Shown here one piece after another: positions 36,450 through 48,290 of a stretch of DNA of 64,000 nucleotides (positions within the stretch are counted from its first letter, which is position 1; every line of letters starts with the position of its first letter). Below the pieces are notes generated by a model. The model was given only the letters and a program-made list of their open reading frames with translations. It was not told the DNA's origin and made no database searches. The position numbers and the translations under genes are program-made. Origin of the DNA: Polytrichum commune (lineage: Eukaryota > Streptophyta > Polytrichopsida > Polytrichales > Polytrichaceae). The stretch is from the NCBI GenBank assembly GCA_950295325.1, contig OX485808.1:22154527-22218526 (forward strand), in the 5' to 3' direction.

Positions 36450-36781
36450 GTCACTAGGCGTTGTGAATGGAGGGTTTGTGGCCGTGGGCAGACCACATTC
36501 AAGCCATTCGTTCACATAGCCCTATCTTATGGTCTACGAAACTGCTTGGGCAGCCTGAAAAAAAAAATTCCAATGGATGAAATTTTGGTAGATGCAAAAT
36601 CAATGTTTGTAAGATGAAGGGGTTGATTATTCATCGCAACGTATAAGAGCGTTTGTGTGGGGTTTTGAAGGTTCCTAGAGGTTTCCCTAAGTTCCCAATG
36701 GAGTTCCCTGGATGCTAAATCCCATCCTGAGATCTTCCTAGCCCCCGACCACACGGGAGGCGTTCACAACGCCTCAGTGAC
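36450..36781. mobile_element. Terminal-inverted-repeat element G (332 bp)
   Basis: GTCACTAGGCGTTGTGAA at 36450-36467 is complementary to TTCACAACGCCTCAGTGAC at 36763-36781, with one single-base gap. No target duplication was identified. The interior is non-coding as far as I can see. Confidence 0.55.
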
Positions 36782-38215
36782 GCGGGCTGCCAACCCTCAA
36801 GATTTATATGGTTTATACATACCACCATAGAGGGCTCTCTGTTCCCACACAATTTAATTATTTGCCCAAAATGTTTTAGATTTTATTTTATTTTACAAAA
36901 TTAACATGTCATGCTCACATTTGCTAAGATCCACTTGTATTCCACATGGAAATTATATTCCAACACAAATTAATATGAAATAGAGAGCCCTATACATTAT
37001 TGAAACTAATGCAACCAATCAAAAATAAAATAAAATACTAATGGTTGGTACAAATATGAACTCCTAAATTCATATGCAGCGGGAGAGTGGTTGTGAGAGG
37101 TTGTCAATTAATATTTTCCTCAAGGATATTTTGTGGTCTCTTTTTGGTCTTATTTTTGTAGTGTTTCAAAGTTTTGTTTCGTCAAGGAACTAGAGGAGTT
37201 CTACATTAGTTCAAAAAACAAATGATTCTTTTTTTATTAACAACTATTTGTGGTGGACTTTGAAGTGGTTGGAACCCTTGATTTCTTGCTACAAATTACA
37301 TTGGTTGATAAAAGTGAAAATAGTTAACAAAATTATATTGTTTAACCTTTCTCAACGAAGTTGCAAAACTCATATTTTCGCCAACTCATGTGAAATTTAA
37401 GTGACCTTTATTCATCTTGGATTTGAGTAATAATACAAATGAAATGCTTTCAAAATTATTTGGTCAATGACAACAATTCTTATATCAATTAGATACAAAG
37501 CTCTCCATGTAATCCATTCAAATGTATGTCAACTCCATACAAGGTCTCCAACTCATATAGTATATCTTTGACAGTCTCCTTTCCAAGAACGATGAACCAA
37601 AATGATTCCAAAATACAAACAAGAACACCGCATATAAGCAATTTTTAGCTCATTTACAGCTATTATACGTTGTGTTTTTTCTATTAACATTGACTACAAG
37701 TATGATAGTTTGAAGACACTTGATATGTGTTATGCTAACACTTTTAAAAAAAAATTGTATGGAACATGGGCATATGTGAGGATTACATATATTTACCAAG
37801 TTTGGTCGTTACTCCCCGATAGTATTGTCGTGTTGTTTGTCTCCAACATACTAAAAATGCTTTTATACACATGAAGAATATTTATTACGACTCGAAGCTT
37901 TAAAAACACTTGCCTATCCTCTTGGTGATCTTATCATTTAGTTTTAGTTATATTGGCCTTACAAATATTTATATACATATAAACAATTAATCTTAAAATT
38001 TATATGGTGAATCATACATGCTCGTGATATAATGAACAATGGATGGTAATATAAGTTCATCATGAAAAAATGTAGTCACCGTGGTCAACTCTTTGCTACC
38101 CGAACAAATAGTTGTGTAAATAGAGAAATTAGCCTATGTAAAAACCGCAGTTGAAACTAAATTGAGGTTGGTGTATCGTAACCCAACCCCAAAAAAAACA
38201 CTACATTAACTCACC
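36782..38215. other. Unassigned sequence
   Basis: AT-rich. No gene, domain or repeat family recognised. Confidence 0.5.
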
Positions 38216-38236
38216 ACATTGTGGCAAATGTACACT

Positions 38237-38262
38237 AAACCCTAAACCCTAAACCCTAAACC
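38237..38262. repeat. Interstitial plant-type telomere repeat
   Basis: Perfect AAACCCT units (about 3.7 repeats, 26 bp). The tract sits between two 21-bp direct copies of an ACATTGTGG(C/T)AAATGTACACT motif, at 38216-38236 and 38268-38288, that differ at one base. Confidence 0.9.
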
Positions 38263-38391
38263 TCTCTACATTGTGGTAAATGTACACTTAAGTGGTCACT
38301 TGCTAAAGTGACTACCTTTGAGATATTTAGTCTGTGGTAAAACTTGTGAGTTAGCCCAAAAGAACAATATAATTAAACAATGCATTGTTTT

Positions 38392-38558
38392 GTTTGAGAT
38401 GACCCTAAACTACCGGATGATAGTGGAGACGTACTCAAACTGAACAAAGTGGTTGGCGGTTTGATTCCAGGCCATGAAATTGTCTCTCTACTTGATGGAA
38501 TACTAGCTAGGTTGTCAAGCACCTCCTGTTTTCCAAAAGTGATAATAATATAATAAAT
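38392..38558 (+). mobile_element. tRNA-derived SINE copy 2
   Basis: It aligns throughout with SINE copy 1 read on the other strand: GAGATGACC, then TAGTGGAGACG as box A, then a mutated B box GGTTTGATTCC. The 3' end is A/T-rich. It is flanked by a perfect 13-bp target duplication, AATGCATTGTTTT at 38379-38391 and 38559-38571. Confidence 0.88.
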
Positions 38559-38769
38559 AATGCATTGTTTTCATGTGTGTGACATGTATGACCATTGAGT
38601 CATGTTAGTTGCTCTTCTTTTCTTTTGCAGTACTAATCTTCAATTGTGTTGGTTGGTGGTATGGGTACATGTGAAGTAAGCTCTTAACATTGATTTTACA
38701 AACATGTAAATATTTTGTACCTTCGTCATAGTATCCTACATTTCCGAGCTTCTTCATACTTGTTTATTG

Positions 38770-39136
38770 CACTAAATAGCGTATTTGGTGTCACGTGGTA
38801 ACTTGTGTCGTTGTGGTAACTTTTCTAATGACACTTCTTATGAATAAATTTATAAGCATTGTTACCTTGACTTACTTTGAGTTCATCTACTTTTGGTATA
38901 TTTTGCATTCCATTTTATAAAGAAGATTGTCACGGTTGATTGAAATTTGGATGAAAAAAACACGTAGTAAGTGACAGTAATTGCAACATTGTAAATCTAT
39001 AGTGCCCAATTCTTTGTATACAAAATGACAAAGAACTTTAGGTTTACATTTAGTGTTGATGACACTACATGGGCATTTTACAATTAGTATTCGGCAAGAC
39101 AAATAGCATCGGAGACACTAAATACAATATTTAGTG
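38770..39136. mobile_element. Palindrome-ended MITE B2 (367 bp)
   Basis: The left end is CACTAAATAGCGTATTTGGTG and the right end CACTAAATACAATATTTAGTG (20 or 21 bases each, inverted to each other). The interior aligns along its length with B1, for example in the segments around 38830-38900 and 38960-39110. Flanking dinucleotides are TG and TC, so the TA duplication is not preserved. Confidence 0.8.
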
Positions 39137-40764
39137 TCGCATACATCTAGTTCCCCTTTTATGATTACACTCTTTGAGTTAAGAAATACTTGTAAGCACT
39201 CATATTTTGCAACTACTTTATACACTTGAATGATACCCTTATCAAGGATAGGATGACATCCGCACAAACCCTTTGTTTGGATGGTGATGCACGCTTCACT
39301 CTTTTCATTTCATGAAAACTATGGATTTTGAAAATGTGTTTAGAACATCGACAACTTGTGCTTGTTGTAGTGCATGCTTTGTATTGTATTCCACTCATCC
39401 ACCCAAAACATAGCAATTAGAAGGATATTGAAATCAATTTTGAGGATGCACGTTGTCGAAGAGCATATATTTATTCAACTTAGGATTCAACTCTCTATCA
39501 CCTGGTTATTTGGAACATGAAGGAAAGGTAGATATATCATAGGGGGCTTGTTGAGTTTCTAAGATGCATTCCCAACCATGGGGATGCACACAATATTGGT
39601 TGTACGTACGCAGAAAGAGAGAGAAGAGAAGAAACGTTGACCATGCGATTAGCGTGATTGGAATGCCCGTTCGACCCACCCTTGGTATTATACCCTCGGG
39701 ACATAATACCAGTGGTGCAGGACTACTAACCCCTCTCGGGGTGGGCACTATAGTAACCAGACTTGGTTGTACGCACTCATATGGGTGCACAAAAAGGGTA
39801 TAATTTAAGGAGAAGGGATAACAAATACACATGACAACAAAGTAGTAACTTTCATAACATTGTTCAACTTTCCATGGCCGATCCATACCAAGAAAAATGA
39901 TAGGCCCATTTGTAAATTGGCCGGATTATTAGTGCAACCCAATTATAGATTATAATAGTATTACGTGACTTGCTATGGTTATGTCAAATGTTTCCCCACC
40001 AGTGGTCATGCCCCACATACCCTAGGTTTGTGGAAGTGGTGGTACTAGGTCGTCTGTGCATTGGGTTTTAGATTGTGATACATGTTCCATTGCTATAGAG
40101 AATAGACCAAAAAATCACAAGGGTTTAAAAAATGTGGGCAAACACTCCCTCAACCACTCCCCTTGGAAAACAACCCATAATTTCTTTGGAAAGTGTGTTT
40201 TGCATCAAAATGTGGAGACAACGTGCCTACCATAAGGGAATTGCACTATGTGAAGAAGAAGACAGTGCATTGGCGGGCAAATGCGGTGTTCAAAAACAAC
40301 AACATAGTGGCTTGCAATTAATTCCACCAAACAACAGGAGGCAACAACGATGCCAAATAGGAATACCAACTATTCCAACACATTGTAATATGCACCAGGG
40401 CAACATTTGCTTGAACGAGGTATTCAAAATATATGGCAATTGTGGACGTGATTGGACGCATGGCACATGCCTTTGGTGAAGCCATACTAGGAAGCAAGAA
40501 GATTTTATGGACCAATATCATGGCATAAAAGCATGATTATGGGGCATGGACTCTTCATTGAACACCTAAATGACTTGTGTGGGTTGCTATGAAATTCAAC
40601 CCCCTATATACAAGAATTTTATAAAGAAAACACATATATACGTACTAATGGCAAGCTAGAAAATGGACTCATGTATTTATACTAGTTTGTCTACGTGATC
40701 TAATAAATGTCTCCACTACATATACAAATATTAAATCTCAAATAAAATAAAATAAAATAAAATA
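39137..40764. other. Unassigned sequence
   Basis: A short inverted repeat (TGGTATTAT at 39683-39691 and ATAATACCA at 39703-39711) lies in a locally GC-richer patch. The open frame at 40132-40479 shows no domain I can name. Confidence 0.4.
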
Positions 40765-41345
40765 TAAAATCCACTTTCCCTTTACAATAAGAAAGTCATT
40801 GAACATTTTTTCCATCCATAGCATGTAACTCAACAATTACGTTAAACAAACAAAGACAAGAGCATAATAACTTAGCCACAATCCAAAGAGCAAATCTCAA
40901 GGGAGCCCATGAACCTCCAATTTGTAAAAAAAACCCAAATGCAAATCTCAAGAAGAATGGATAAGGTAGTCATTAAGGATTGTTACCATATGACAACAAT
41001 GCATGAAAATGTGAAGTTGGATGGAACTAGCATATTTGTTCTAATTGTTGATTTCCACTCGGGGGTTGCGCTGTTTTGGCCAGGTTGGTTGTATTTTGGG
41101 TTCTCTTTGCAATTGAAATTTCAATTTGTGCCCAAAAAAAACCATATCTGTTGTAATTATTGCCCCTAAACCATAGGACCTTTTTGTACATCTACCTTTA
41201 CTTTAGCATTTTTAATAGCCTTCTTTGAATGTAAACACTAGAGAAAACTACTACCTCTCTCTTACATGCACTATGTACGTTGGTGCCTCAAATAATACCC
41301 CTTCGTACACTCACATTAGTTCATATGTGATATGAAGAGTCCACT
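40765..41345 (+). repeat. Dispersed repeat family K, copy K2
   Basis: It aligns with K1 and K3, including AAGAATGGATAAGGTAGTCA, ACTAGCATATTTGTT and GCCTCAAATAATACCCCTTC. About 120 bp at 41041-41160 are not shared with K3, suggesting an insertion. An AAAAT-type microsatellite lies at its left edge. Confidence 0.7.
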
Positions 41346-44300
41346 CACTAGGAGCACAATATGTTGTTAAACTATTTAACATCCAAATGGCGTTTTTTTT
41401 TTGGGGGGGGGGGTGGTGCAACATATTAGTTTAAGACCACAAACAATAAAACTCCCAATAATACGAGAAGAAAGGAGCAATCATGGATCATGCACAAGTG
41501 ACCCATGAAAATCAGATAGCATGTGAATAGATGACTTTGTTGTAGACCCCCAAATTTGGGCCTTCTAGAGTGCCTTACGACAATCAAAGTTTAGTGCAAG
41601 AAAACTATAACGAAGGCAAATTAGCCAATTAAAGATGCGGCTTTAAAATCACCACACCCTAAACTGCTAAGTGGATGCTTCCACACACTATGCTTAATTA
41701 AAAACCTTTATAAATTTAAGTCAACCTCAACCATTCGTTAATAAATAATAGTGTTGATTATGGCAACAACCATGATTACTAGGAGACCATGATGGTCTCA
41801 ACCAATGCAAGTGACCCCTACCCCCGGGAGGGACCTTAATTTGGCAGCTTAAAGGTCCTTAGGCCACAAACATATGTCGGCTAACATGGGATTGCCCTTG
41901 GAATATACATGTTGGTCTTCACATTGACATGTGGCAATTAACCATGTACTCCTAGGCCCCGCCGGCCTTAACAAATACTAGCAAACTACAATGTCAACGG
42001 CAAATGGCAAACGTCTTTTGAAAACCCCAAGCCATGGGACATGTCAGGAATGAAGCCAACGAATTCGGTGGGTCCCATGTAGCACAAACCCATGTCACTT
42101 GGTGTGCAGCTGTCGACAATGTTGTCTAAACTCAACTTCAACCTTGTCATGCTACAAATCCCACCTGGATTATCCATGCATAACCCTAGCATATACATGA
42201 GACTCCAAAATCAACAAGGAGGTCGATTCATGTTATGCTCTTCATTTTGTAGATATACTAGGGTATTTACAGTGAAAGTCGTCAACTTGCATCGAAGGTT
42301 TTAGGCACCATGTTGTTGAGGTATATGTATGTTAGGCCTTTGATTATTTACCATTTCCAACCTGTGTAAATGCTTGAGGTTATTTATGATCTAATATAGA
42401 TTTGTGCATATATATATAGAGACCTAAAACTTTACATATAGGGTATTGATTAAGGACAGTGTGCACAAGCCTGTTATTATTTCAGTTGTGTGTTAACTCC
42501 CGAGTTTCCATTGAGAAGTGGACACATAAACATTGATATATGACACAACAATTTCTCAATGAATATCAAATACGAATACCTCGACCTTCTACCCCTCTCA
42601 TGTTGTAAGATGGACTTTATAATTGGTTGTGGAGATACTCTATGTACTTGGAGAACGTGGTATCAAGATGACATCAATGTTCCCTTTGCGCTTCTCAATG
42701 GAAATGCACCCAAGACGTGTCTCCTTGTCCAATTCTATCAACATGCATTCAAATGGTTCATCGGATAATTGGTCAAAATCTCCAATCCTAATTTATCCAT
42801 TCCTTGTCCAAAATAACAATAACAATAACAATATACACACACACACACATGAACGTTAATGAAAATTAGCTTCTAGTTTACTCTTCCACTTTGGGCGGCA
42901 TGTCACTCGAGCGTCTTGAGTACAAGTCGAAAGCTTCTGCTATCCTCTTGAATCCTTGACTAAGTTTAGTGGACCAAGTTACACCATACATGTTACTTGG
43001 CTTGTAATTTTTGGCTCTCGTGTTCTTAAACGCTCCTTTGAAACCCTAACTTTTGGTTTTTGTGAAATTGTAGGGTACAATTACTTTCTTCACTTTGAAA
43101 TTCACAAGTTGAGAAGTGCTTGTTACTTTTTAAGTGGGTTCGACGCCGGGAACTCATGGCACCAAATCCCACATCATATAACCAAACCATTGTCATTGGA
43201 GCCATGTTTGTTCTTTGGCTTTGTCTTGGAACATAGCTAATGGTTTCATTGACAACTTTGGCCCATAATTTTCTCACTAGATGATTGCGAGGATCCATGT
43301 TATTAAAAAATGTTTATTTGGCATTTATTCATTGGTTAGGAATATCTATATTACTTAGGTTTTACACATATATTGTGAACATTATCTATGACAACATCAT
43401 CGTGGCATGGATTAACGTAGAGAGAGGTCACAAAAATTTAGGGAAAAAAAAGTGAGCTAAAATGAAGAGTCTATTTTGTTCTTGAAAAAGAAATGTTATA
43501 CTTCATTTTCAAATAACAAAGCATTAAGTAAATGCTTGAAGTATGAAGTTTATTTATTGAATTTAGATTTTATACCTTTCTAACATGATCTAAAATTGAT
43601 GAATGTTCCTATACACCGCCAGTAGTGAGGTTCCCAAAAGTCCTTGGTTTCAACGTGGTAGCAAGAGTATGAGACACTTTTCATGAGATACTTTGAAGAC
43701 TCTAAACGAATTGTTGTGTGTTGTCAATGAGATTTGGTATGATCATATTGTTTTGCACTGACCAATATATGTCAACACTTTAGAGAGAGAGATGACGGCA
43801 ACCTTCTGTTGGTGTGAGAGAGGATTGCTTCATCCTTATTCATAGCCACAAGTTCATATGTGAACCCAAAACACGTTCAGGGAGCAAGACTATGGGACAA
43901 GTGCCAACACTTTAGGAATAAAGAGTTCTAGATTTAAGATTGTAAGAGATCGCCCTTGGATTGTCAAGTCTATTCTTTGTTGATGTTTTAGCTGAATAGA
44001 TGTGCTTGCTAGTTTACTATTGTCGTGCATTTAAAATTTGAATTGCGTGTATCATTTTGGCATTTAGGTCATACTTGTTTGTCCTTAGTAAAGTACCGTG
44101 GTGGAAAAACCAAGATCATGGGAGTTATAAATAATCAAATAGTATCGGCATTGGCCCATTGGGTAAATTGCAATTAATTATAATTCAAGGGTCTTAAAAA
44201 CTCTTAGAATCATGTATAATTACTCCCATAATAATACACATTGAATGTAAACATGTATCAAAAAACAAAACAAACCAAAACATAACATAAGGGAGGGTGA

Positions 44301-45344
44301 CCCTCACGTCCATGGTGCAATTTCAAATCTCATCACTCGTATGTTAGAAATTGGATGAAATCATTCATTCAATATGATAATACATGACATGCTTATTAAC
44401 CAAGGGAAATGGCACTCTCGTGTTACTTGGGCTATGGAGTTTGATTACAAATGGTCGATCAAGGAGCTTTGACATGTGAGTAGGGGATTTTCCTTGACTT
44501 TTGAGCCCCACCATTATTGTCTCAAGAGTTTATCCTTTTCCATGTTCTCACCATGTAGGATTTATTTTCTAATTGATTTAATTTCATAGAGGTTTTTGTT
44601 GGATTCTTGCCTTCAATGCATCATAGGGGACATGTTGGTCAATCCATCAAGGAGGATTCTCAAGGCACGAGGTCTTGAGATCCAAACTCCACAACGTCAA
44701 TATTTTGCCTAAGTTATTAAGAGGTTGCAAGTAGTTGTAGTATTGTAAGCATGGGTTCTAACCAACCGCCGAGTCGTGATAAGATAAGATTATTGTAACT
44801 CGAGGCCGTAACATGATCAATTTTGACTCAGTTGTCGAAGCGAACTTGTAAAGTGAAGGTAATGTGTTCAATGGTTATTAGCTATATAGAACGTTTTAGA
44901 ATGAGAGAGAGGGTTGTCACAAGGTAATGACATCACATGTAAAATATCAAATTAACCTATCCCCCAAATAGTTGTACATGTTGAGAACAAGAAAGGTAAA
45001 ATAAACTATGGAGTCAAAAGAAGATGGGACACAAAAGTCAAGGAAAGTCCTTGCCTCCCACATGTCATAGCTCCTCAATTAGCCATCTATAATTAAATGC
45101 TAGGGCCCAATTGATGTGAGGAGGAAATGGCATGCTTGCCATTTCCTTTGATTCCTACCAATCATCTCCTAATCCATCGAGTTGAGCCTCACGTGCATAG
45201 CACCTTGTTGCTACATTAATTATCCCAATTAGTACATGTTACTATTCAGAATCACACAATACAATAACCTCTTACTTAAAAGTTCAATCTTTACTGATGA
45301 ATAATAATAATAGTAACGTACAACGTCGGGCAATCCGACGTGAA
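41346..45344. other. Unassigned sequence
   Basis: Contains a T10-G11 homopolymer junction (41393-41413) and an AAC/AC microsatellite near 42815-42850. No gene or transposon domain recognised. Confidence 0.45.
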
Positions 45345-45440
45345 TTTGAGCACGTTGGCCCTACCCGGCTCAAGAATCCCCTCTGGTTCAAGCAGAGAGA
45401 AGATTTCACAGTCGGGAATCACCCCGGCAACCGTTCAAGT
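45345..45440 (-). repeat. Possible SINE fragment
   Basis: The stretch around GAGAAGATTTCACAGTCGGG resembles the B-box-to-tail part of SINE copy 1 (about 33690-33735), with the B box disrupted. No target duplication was identified. Confidence 0.35.
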
Positions 45441-45452
45441 TTCACACAAGTG

Positions 45453-46055
45453 AGGACCACTTCACACATGAGCCAAGAGCCGTGACCTTGTAATGGTAAG
45501 GACCCTTGACACTCATCCAAAGGCCATACGATGGGTGTTGGGAAAGCCGTTTTATGTAGTCACGGGCCCTCAAGCATAGTGTGAAGTGAGAATGGACCAT
45601 GTTGTGGGACCATTGCATATTTTGTTGGCGGAAAAAGAGGGGAGGATTTGGTTTAATATAATATGTCTCAATATCTATCAATTTAAGAGAAATACTTGGT
45701 GGTGTTTGTCTGTCATGGAATTTGTCCTAGAATCTATCTTGGGATGTATTATGAAAATTATCTTGCTGGTTTTTATTTTTATTTAAAAAAATCATGGTCT
45801 CCCAAAAATTGCGTCAAGCCTTGGAGGTGGGCCTGACGCAAATTCCGGCAAACCATCCACCCTTATCCACAACCTGCCATGTAGGACTCCACATAGACTT
45901 TTCATCCACGAACTTTTCTTTGGGACTTTAGGCCTTCACCTCCTAGTGTGAAGTGAACTTGGACGGTCTGCGCCTTCTCGACCAATGAGAGCTCTTACAT
46001 TTACATTGCCATTGCCATGGTGATGGGCCTTCAGCCATGTGTGTGAAGTGGGCCT
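45453..46055. mobile_element. Inverted-repeat family E, copy E1
   Basis: Left end AGGACCACTTCACACATGAG, and right end CATGTGTGTGAAGTGGGCCT complementary to it. The interior shares segments with E2 (GGAGGTGGGC; TGCCATGTAGGA; TTCACCTCCTAGTGT; ACCAATGAGAG). Non-coding. Confidence 0.65.
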
Positions 46056-46129
46056 GAAGTGAGGGTGGGTTTGGCCGTTCGATATTCCTTTGAATTTGTC
46101 CTTCAAGTTAAGTTAAAAGGGAGCCCTAG

Positions 46130-46340
46130 TTGGGGCCAGCTCTAGGTTAGGTTAGGTTAGGGCAGGGCAGGGCAGGGCTGCCATGTGCATGCAAATGACA
46201 GCACTTCCTCTTTCCACAGGCCAGCCAGCCAGGACCCCACCACCCCTCCTCTCTGCTCTTCCAGCTATGCGTGCCCATCCACTCACTCAGCGCCACGTGG
46301 CACGCTCGCATTGGCTAAAGAGCATCATCTCCACATCCTA
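46130..46340. other. GC-rich island with G-box and short tandem repeats
   Basis: GGTTA units (46145-46159) run into GGGCA units (to about 46175). The stretch then stays GC-rich to about 46310 and includes a perfect G-box core CCACGTGG (46293-46300) and ATTGGCT, an inverted CCAAT box. It looks like a promoter or leader fragment, but no gene follows on either strand. Confidence 0.4.
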
Positions 46341-46659
46341 GTAAGTAAAGGTTGTGAGTAATTTGTATAGTATTTTGAGAATGCGTACACTTGTTGAATA
46401 ACTTGGTTGAAGGATATTTGGACGAACCCAACCCATACACTCATTCCTTATTGGATGCCTAAACCCTTGCCTTTAAGGAACCAGTGTACAGGTTGTTTCG
46501 CCCCAGCCGTTGAATGACTACACCGATTGTTCCAATACGTGTGAGTGTTACTATTCGGAGTTACGCAATGCTATTTAATGAGAGTTTCGTATGTTAGCAA
46601 GCAAAGCCATTGATGTTCGATAATGTTCGAACAACCTATTGAACTTTCATATGTAAAAC

Positions 46660-46732
46660 GGTCTGAGATGACCATGTACTACTGGATGGCAGTGGGGAGG
46701 TACCCAAATCTGAACGGAAGGAACACCCCGAC
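46660..46732 (+). mobile_element. SINE copy 3, 5' fragment
   Basis: It contains the SINE head (GGTCTGAGATGACC, then GGCAGTGGGGAGGTACCCAA), aligned with copies 1 and 2. It loses similarity before the B box and ends at MITE A4. Confidence 0.7.
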
Positions 46733-46926
46733 CAGTGTCTTGGGGAGATTTTAGGGAATAATCGGTCAAGTTCCTAGTGTTTCCAAGTCCAACCGGTTAC
46801 ATGTTGCGGTCGGTCTTTCGGTTTTTCCTTTATTAATTTGAGGCATATATTCCATAGATTCCTCTACAACGACAATCGGTGATTTTCACGAAGTCTTGGA
46901 TTTCGACCATTACTTCTCAAATTCAA
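46733..46926 (-). mobile_element. Truncated hAT-like MITE A4
   Basis: It starts CAGTGTCTTGGGGAGA and follows the family A sequence in the A2/A3 orientation to about 46926, where it passes abruptly into a family D repeat. The distal end and second target duplication are missing. Its proximal end abuts a truncated SINE head. Confidence 0.75.
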
Positions 46927-47190
46927 ATCCCAAATCGAGCACGGAGCCACTATCCGAGCTCACATAGATATTTTAGGCATTATCAAAATGAAGATTTTCT
47001 TGTTCATTAAGCATTCATAAAGGTCCCTTTGTTCGTGTTGAATGTTGAGCATGTAGTCCAACCTCTTTTCAACACATGTCTTCTTGGTATTCGTCATTGG
47101 ACCAACACCCAATGACATACCACTCAAATATAGTTGTCCAATCTAGATAAGTAACCAAGTTAGGCACGTTCACCTTAGGGTTATAATATG
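46927..47190 (+). repeat. Dispersed repeat family D, copy Da
   Basis: Aligns with the downstream copy at 47515-47860: CGGAGCCACTATCC, GTTCATTAAG, CATAAAGGTCCCT, CATACCACTCAAATATAG. It begins exactly where MITE A4 is truncated. Confidence 0.7.
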
Positions 47191-47242
47191 GGTTCATTTG
47201 TAACTAAGCGGCCAATCCTCGCCATCCAACTGAATATCACTA

Positions 47243-47459
47243 CACTAAATATGATATTTAATGTGACTGACTATTTGGAATTACACAATGCTATATCTAA
47301 TTACTATACATCTCATATTTTACCAACAAATGTTAAATTGGTAGTTTGGACATTACAGAACATTGACAACTTGACTTGGTAGAGAATTATTTCAATAGTA
47401 AAAAGATATAGCACTATGTAAATCTAAATACTAGGTCACACTAAATATCATATTTGGTG
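47243..47459. mobile_element. Palindrome-ended MITE B3 (217 bp)
   Basis: The ends are CACTAAATATGATATTTAATG and CACTAAATATCATATTTGGTG, flanked by TA on both sides (47241-47242, 47460-47461). The interior is shorter than and only loosely like B1/B2, so it is a different subfamily sharing the same ends. Confidence 0.8.
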
Positions 47460-47514
47460 TACCTATCATCTCTTTTTCAAATCATGGCGATTCCAAGCTC
47501 CCCCCCCCCAAACA

Positions 47515-47860
47515 AGGTAGATGGGTTTTAAATGGTCAATTTATCCCAGCTAACCCACTTCTCCTAGGATATGAAACATGTGACTACCTAGTACAAGATG
47601 GTTTGCAAATCCAAACTGAGCCCGGAGCCACTATCCTCAAAATTGTTGGAGCTCATACGGAAACGAAGATTCTCTTGTTCATTACGTGGTCATAAAGGTC
47701 CCTCCATTCATGTTGAATGTTGAACCAATCTCTTTTAAACACATGACTTTTTGGTATTCGTCATTGGAGCTACACCCAACAACATACCACTCAAATATAG
47801 ATGTCCAATTTAGATATGTAAATGAGTCAGGTGCATTTACCTAAGGTTATATGGGTTCTC
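47515..47860 (+). repeat. Dispersed repeat family D, copy Db
   Basis: The most complete forward copy with 60345-60745. It starts near AAGGTAGATGGGTTTTAAATGG and ends after CCACTCAAATATAGATGTCC. It contains no coding signal. Confidence 0.7.
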
Positions 47861-47984
47861 GCAGCAAAACTTCTTGCTTTTTGTTTTATCTTATGAGATT
47901 GGATATCGAGGTTGGCAAGGGCATGCAACAAGAGCCATAATATTGCTTATCGTTGCCAAGCACAACCTTTTTTTTGGGTAGTAA

Positions 47985-48290
47985 GATAGATGTGCCTAAA
48001 TCGAACACAACAATAACATGGATACTTATATTTAAGTGGTATGTGCTTAGACGTGGGTCTGAGAACTGGCACCCAAAACACGTGTGTTTAAAAAAAGATT
48101 GGGCTACATGCTCAACACATGCTAACAATTTGAGGTTTGATAGTCAACATGATTGGGAAAACCTGTATGACCATTTATCGAGCACAAGAATCTTCACATT
48201 GATAATGAATAAAATATTAATTCGAGCTCTACAAAATATGAGACAAATGACTACGTGCACGATTTGGATTTGTTAATCATCTTGCCTTGA
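47985..48290 (-). repeat. Dispersed repeat family D, inverted copy
   Basis: Reverse complement of the family D core, facing Db across about 125 bp. It is most similar to the copy at 28050-28330. Confidence 0.65.

Noticed and set aside
38237-38262. True telomere or chromosome end
   Set aside because: Only about four repeat units, enclosed by ordinary sequence on both sides.
40132-40479. 115-codon open frame with vague PPR-like ending
   Set aside because: Only a few residues (VFKIYGNCG) resemble a PPR; repeats and spacing do not hold up.
46145-46159. Insect-type TTAGG telomere repeat
   Set aside because: Only three units, merging into GGGCA units; a local short tandem repeat in plant DNA.
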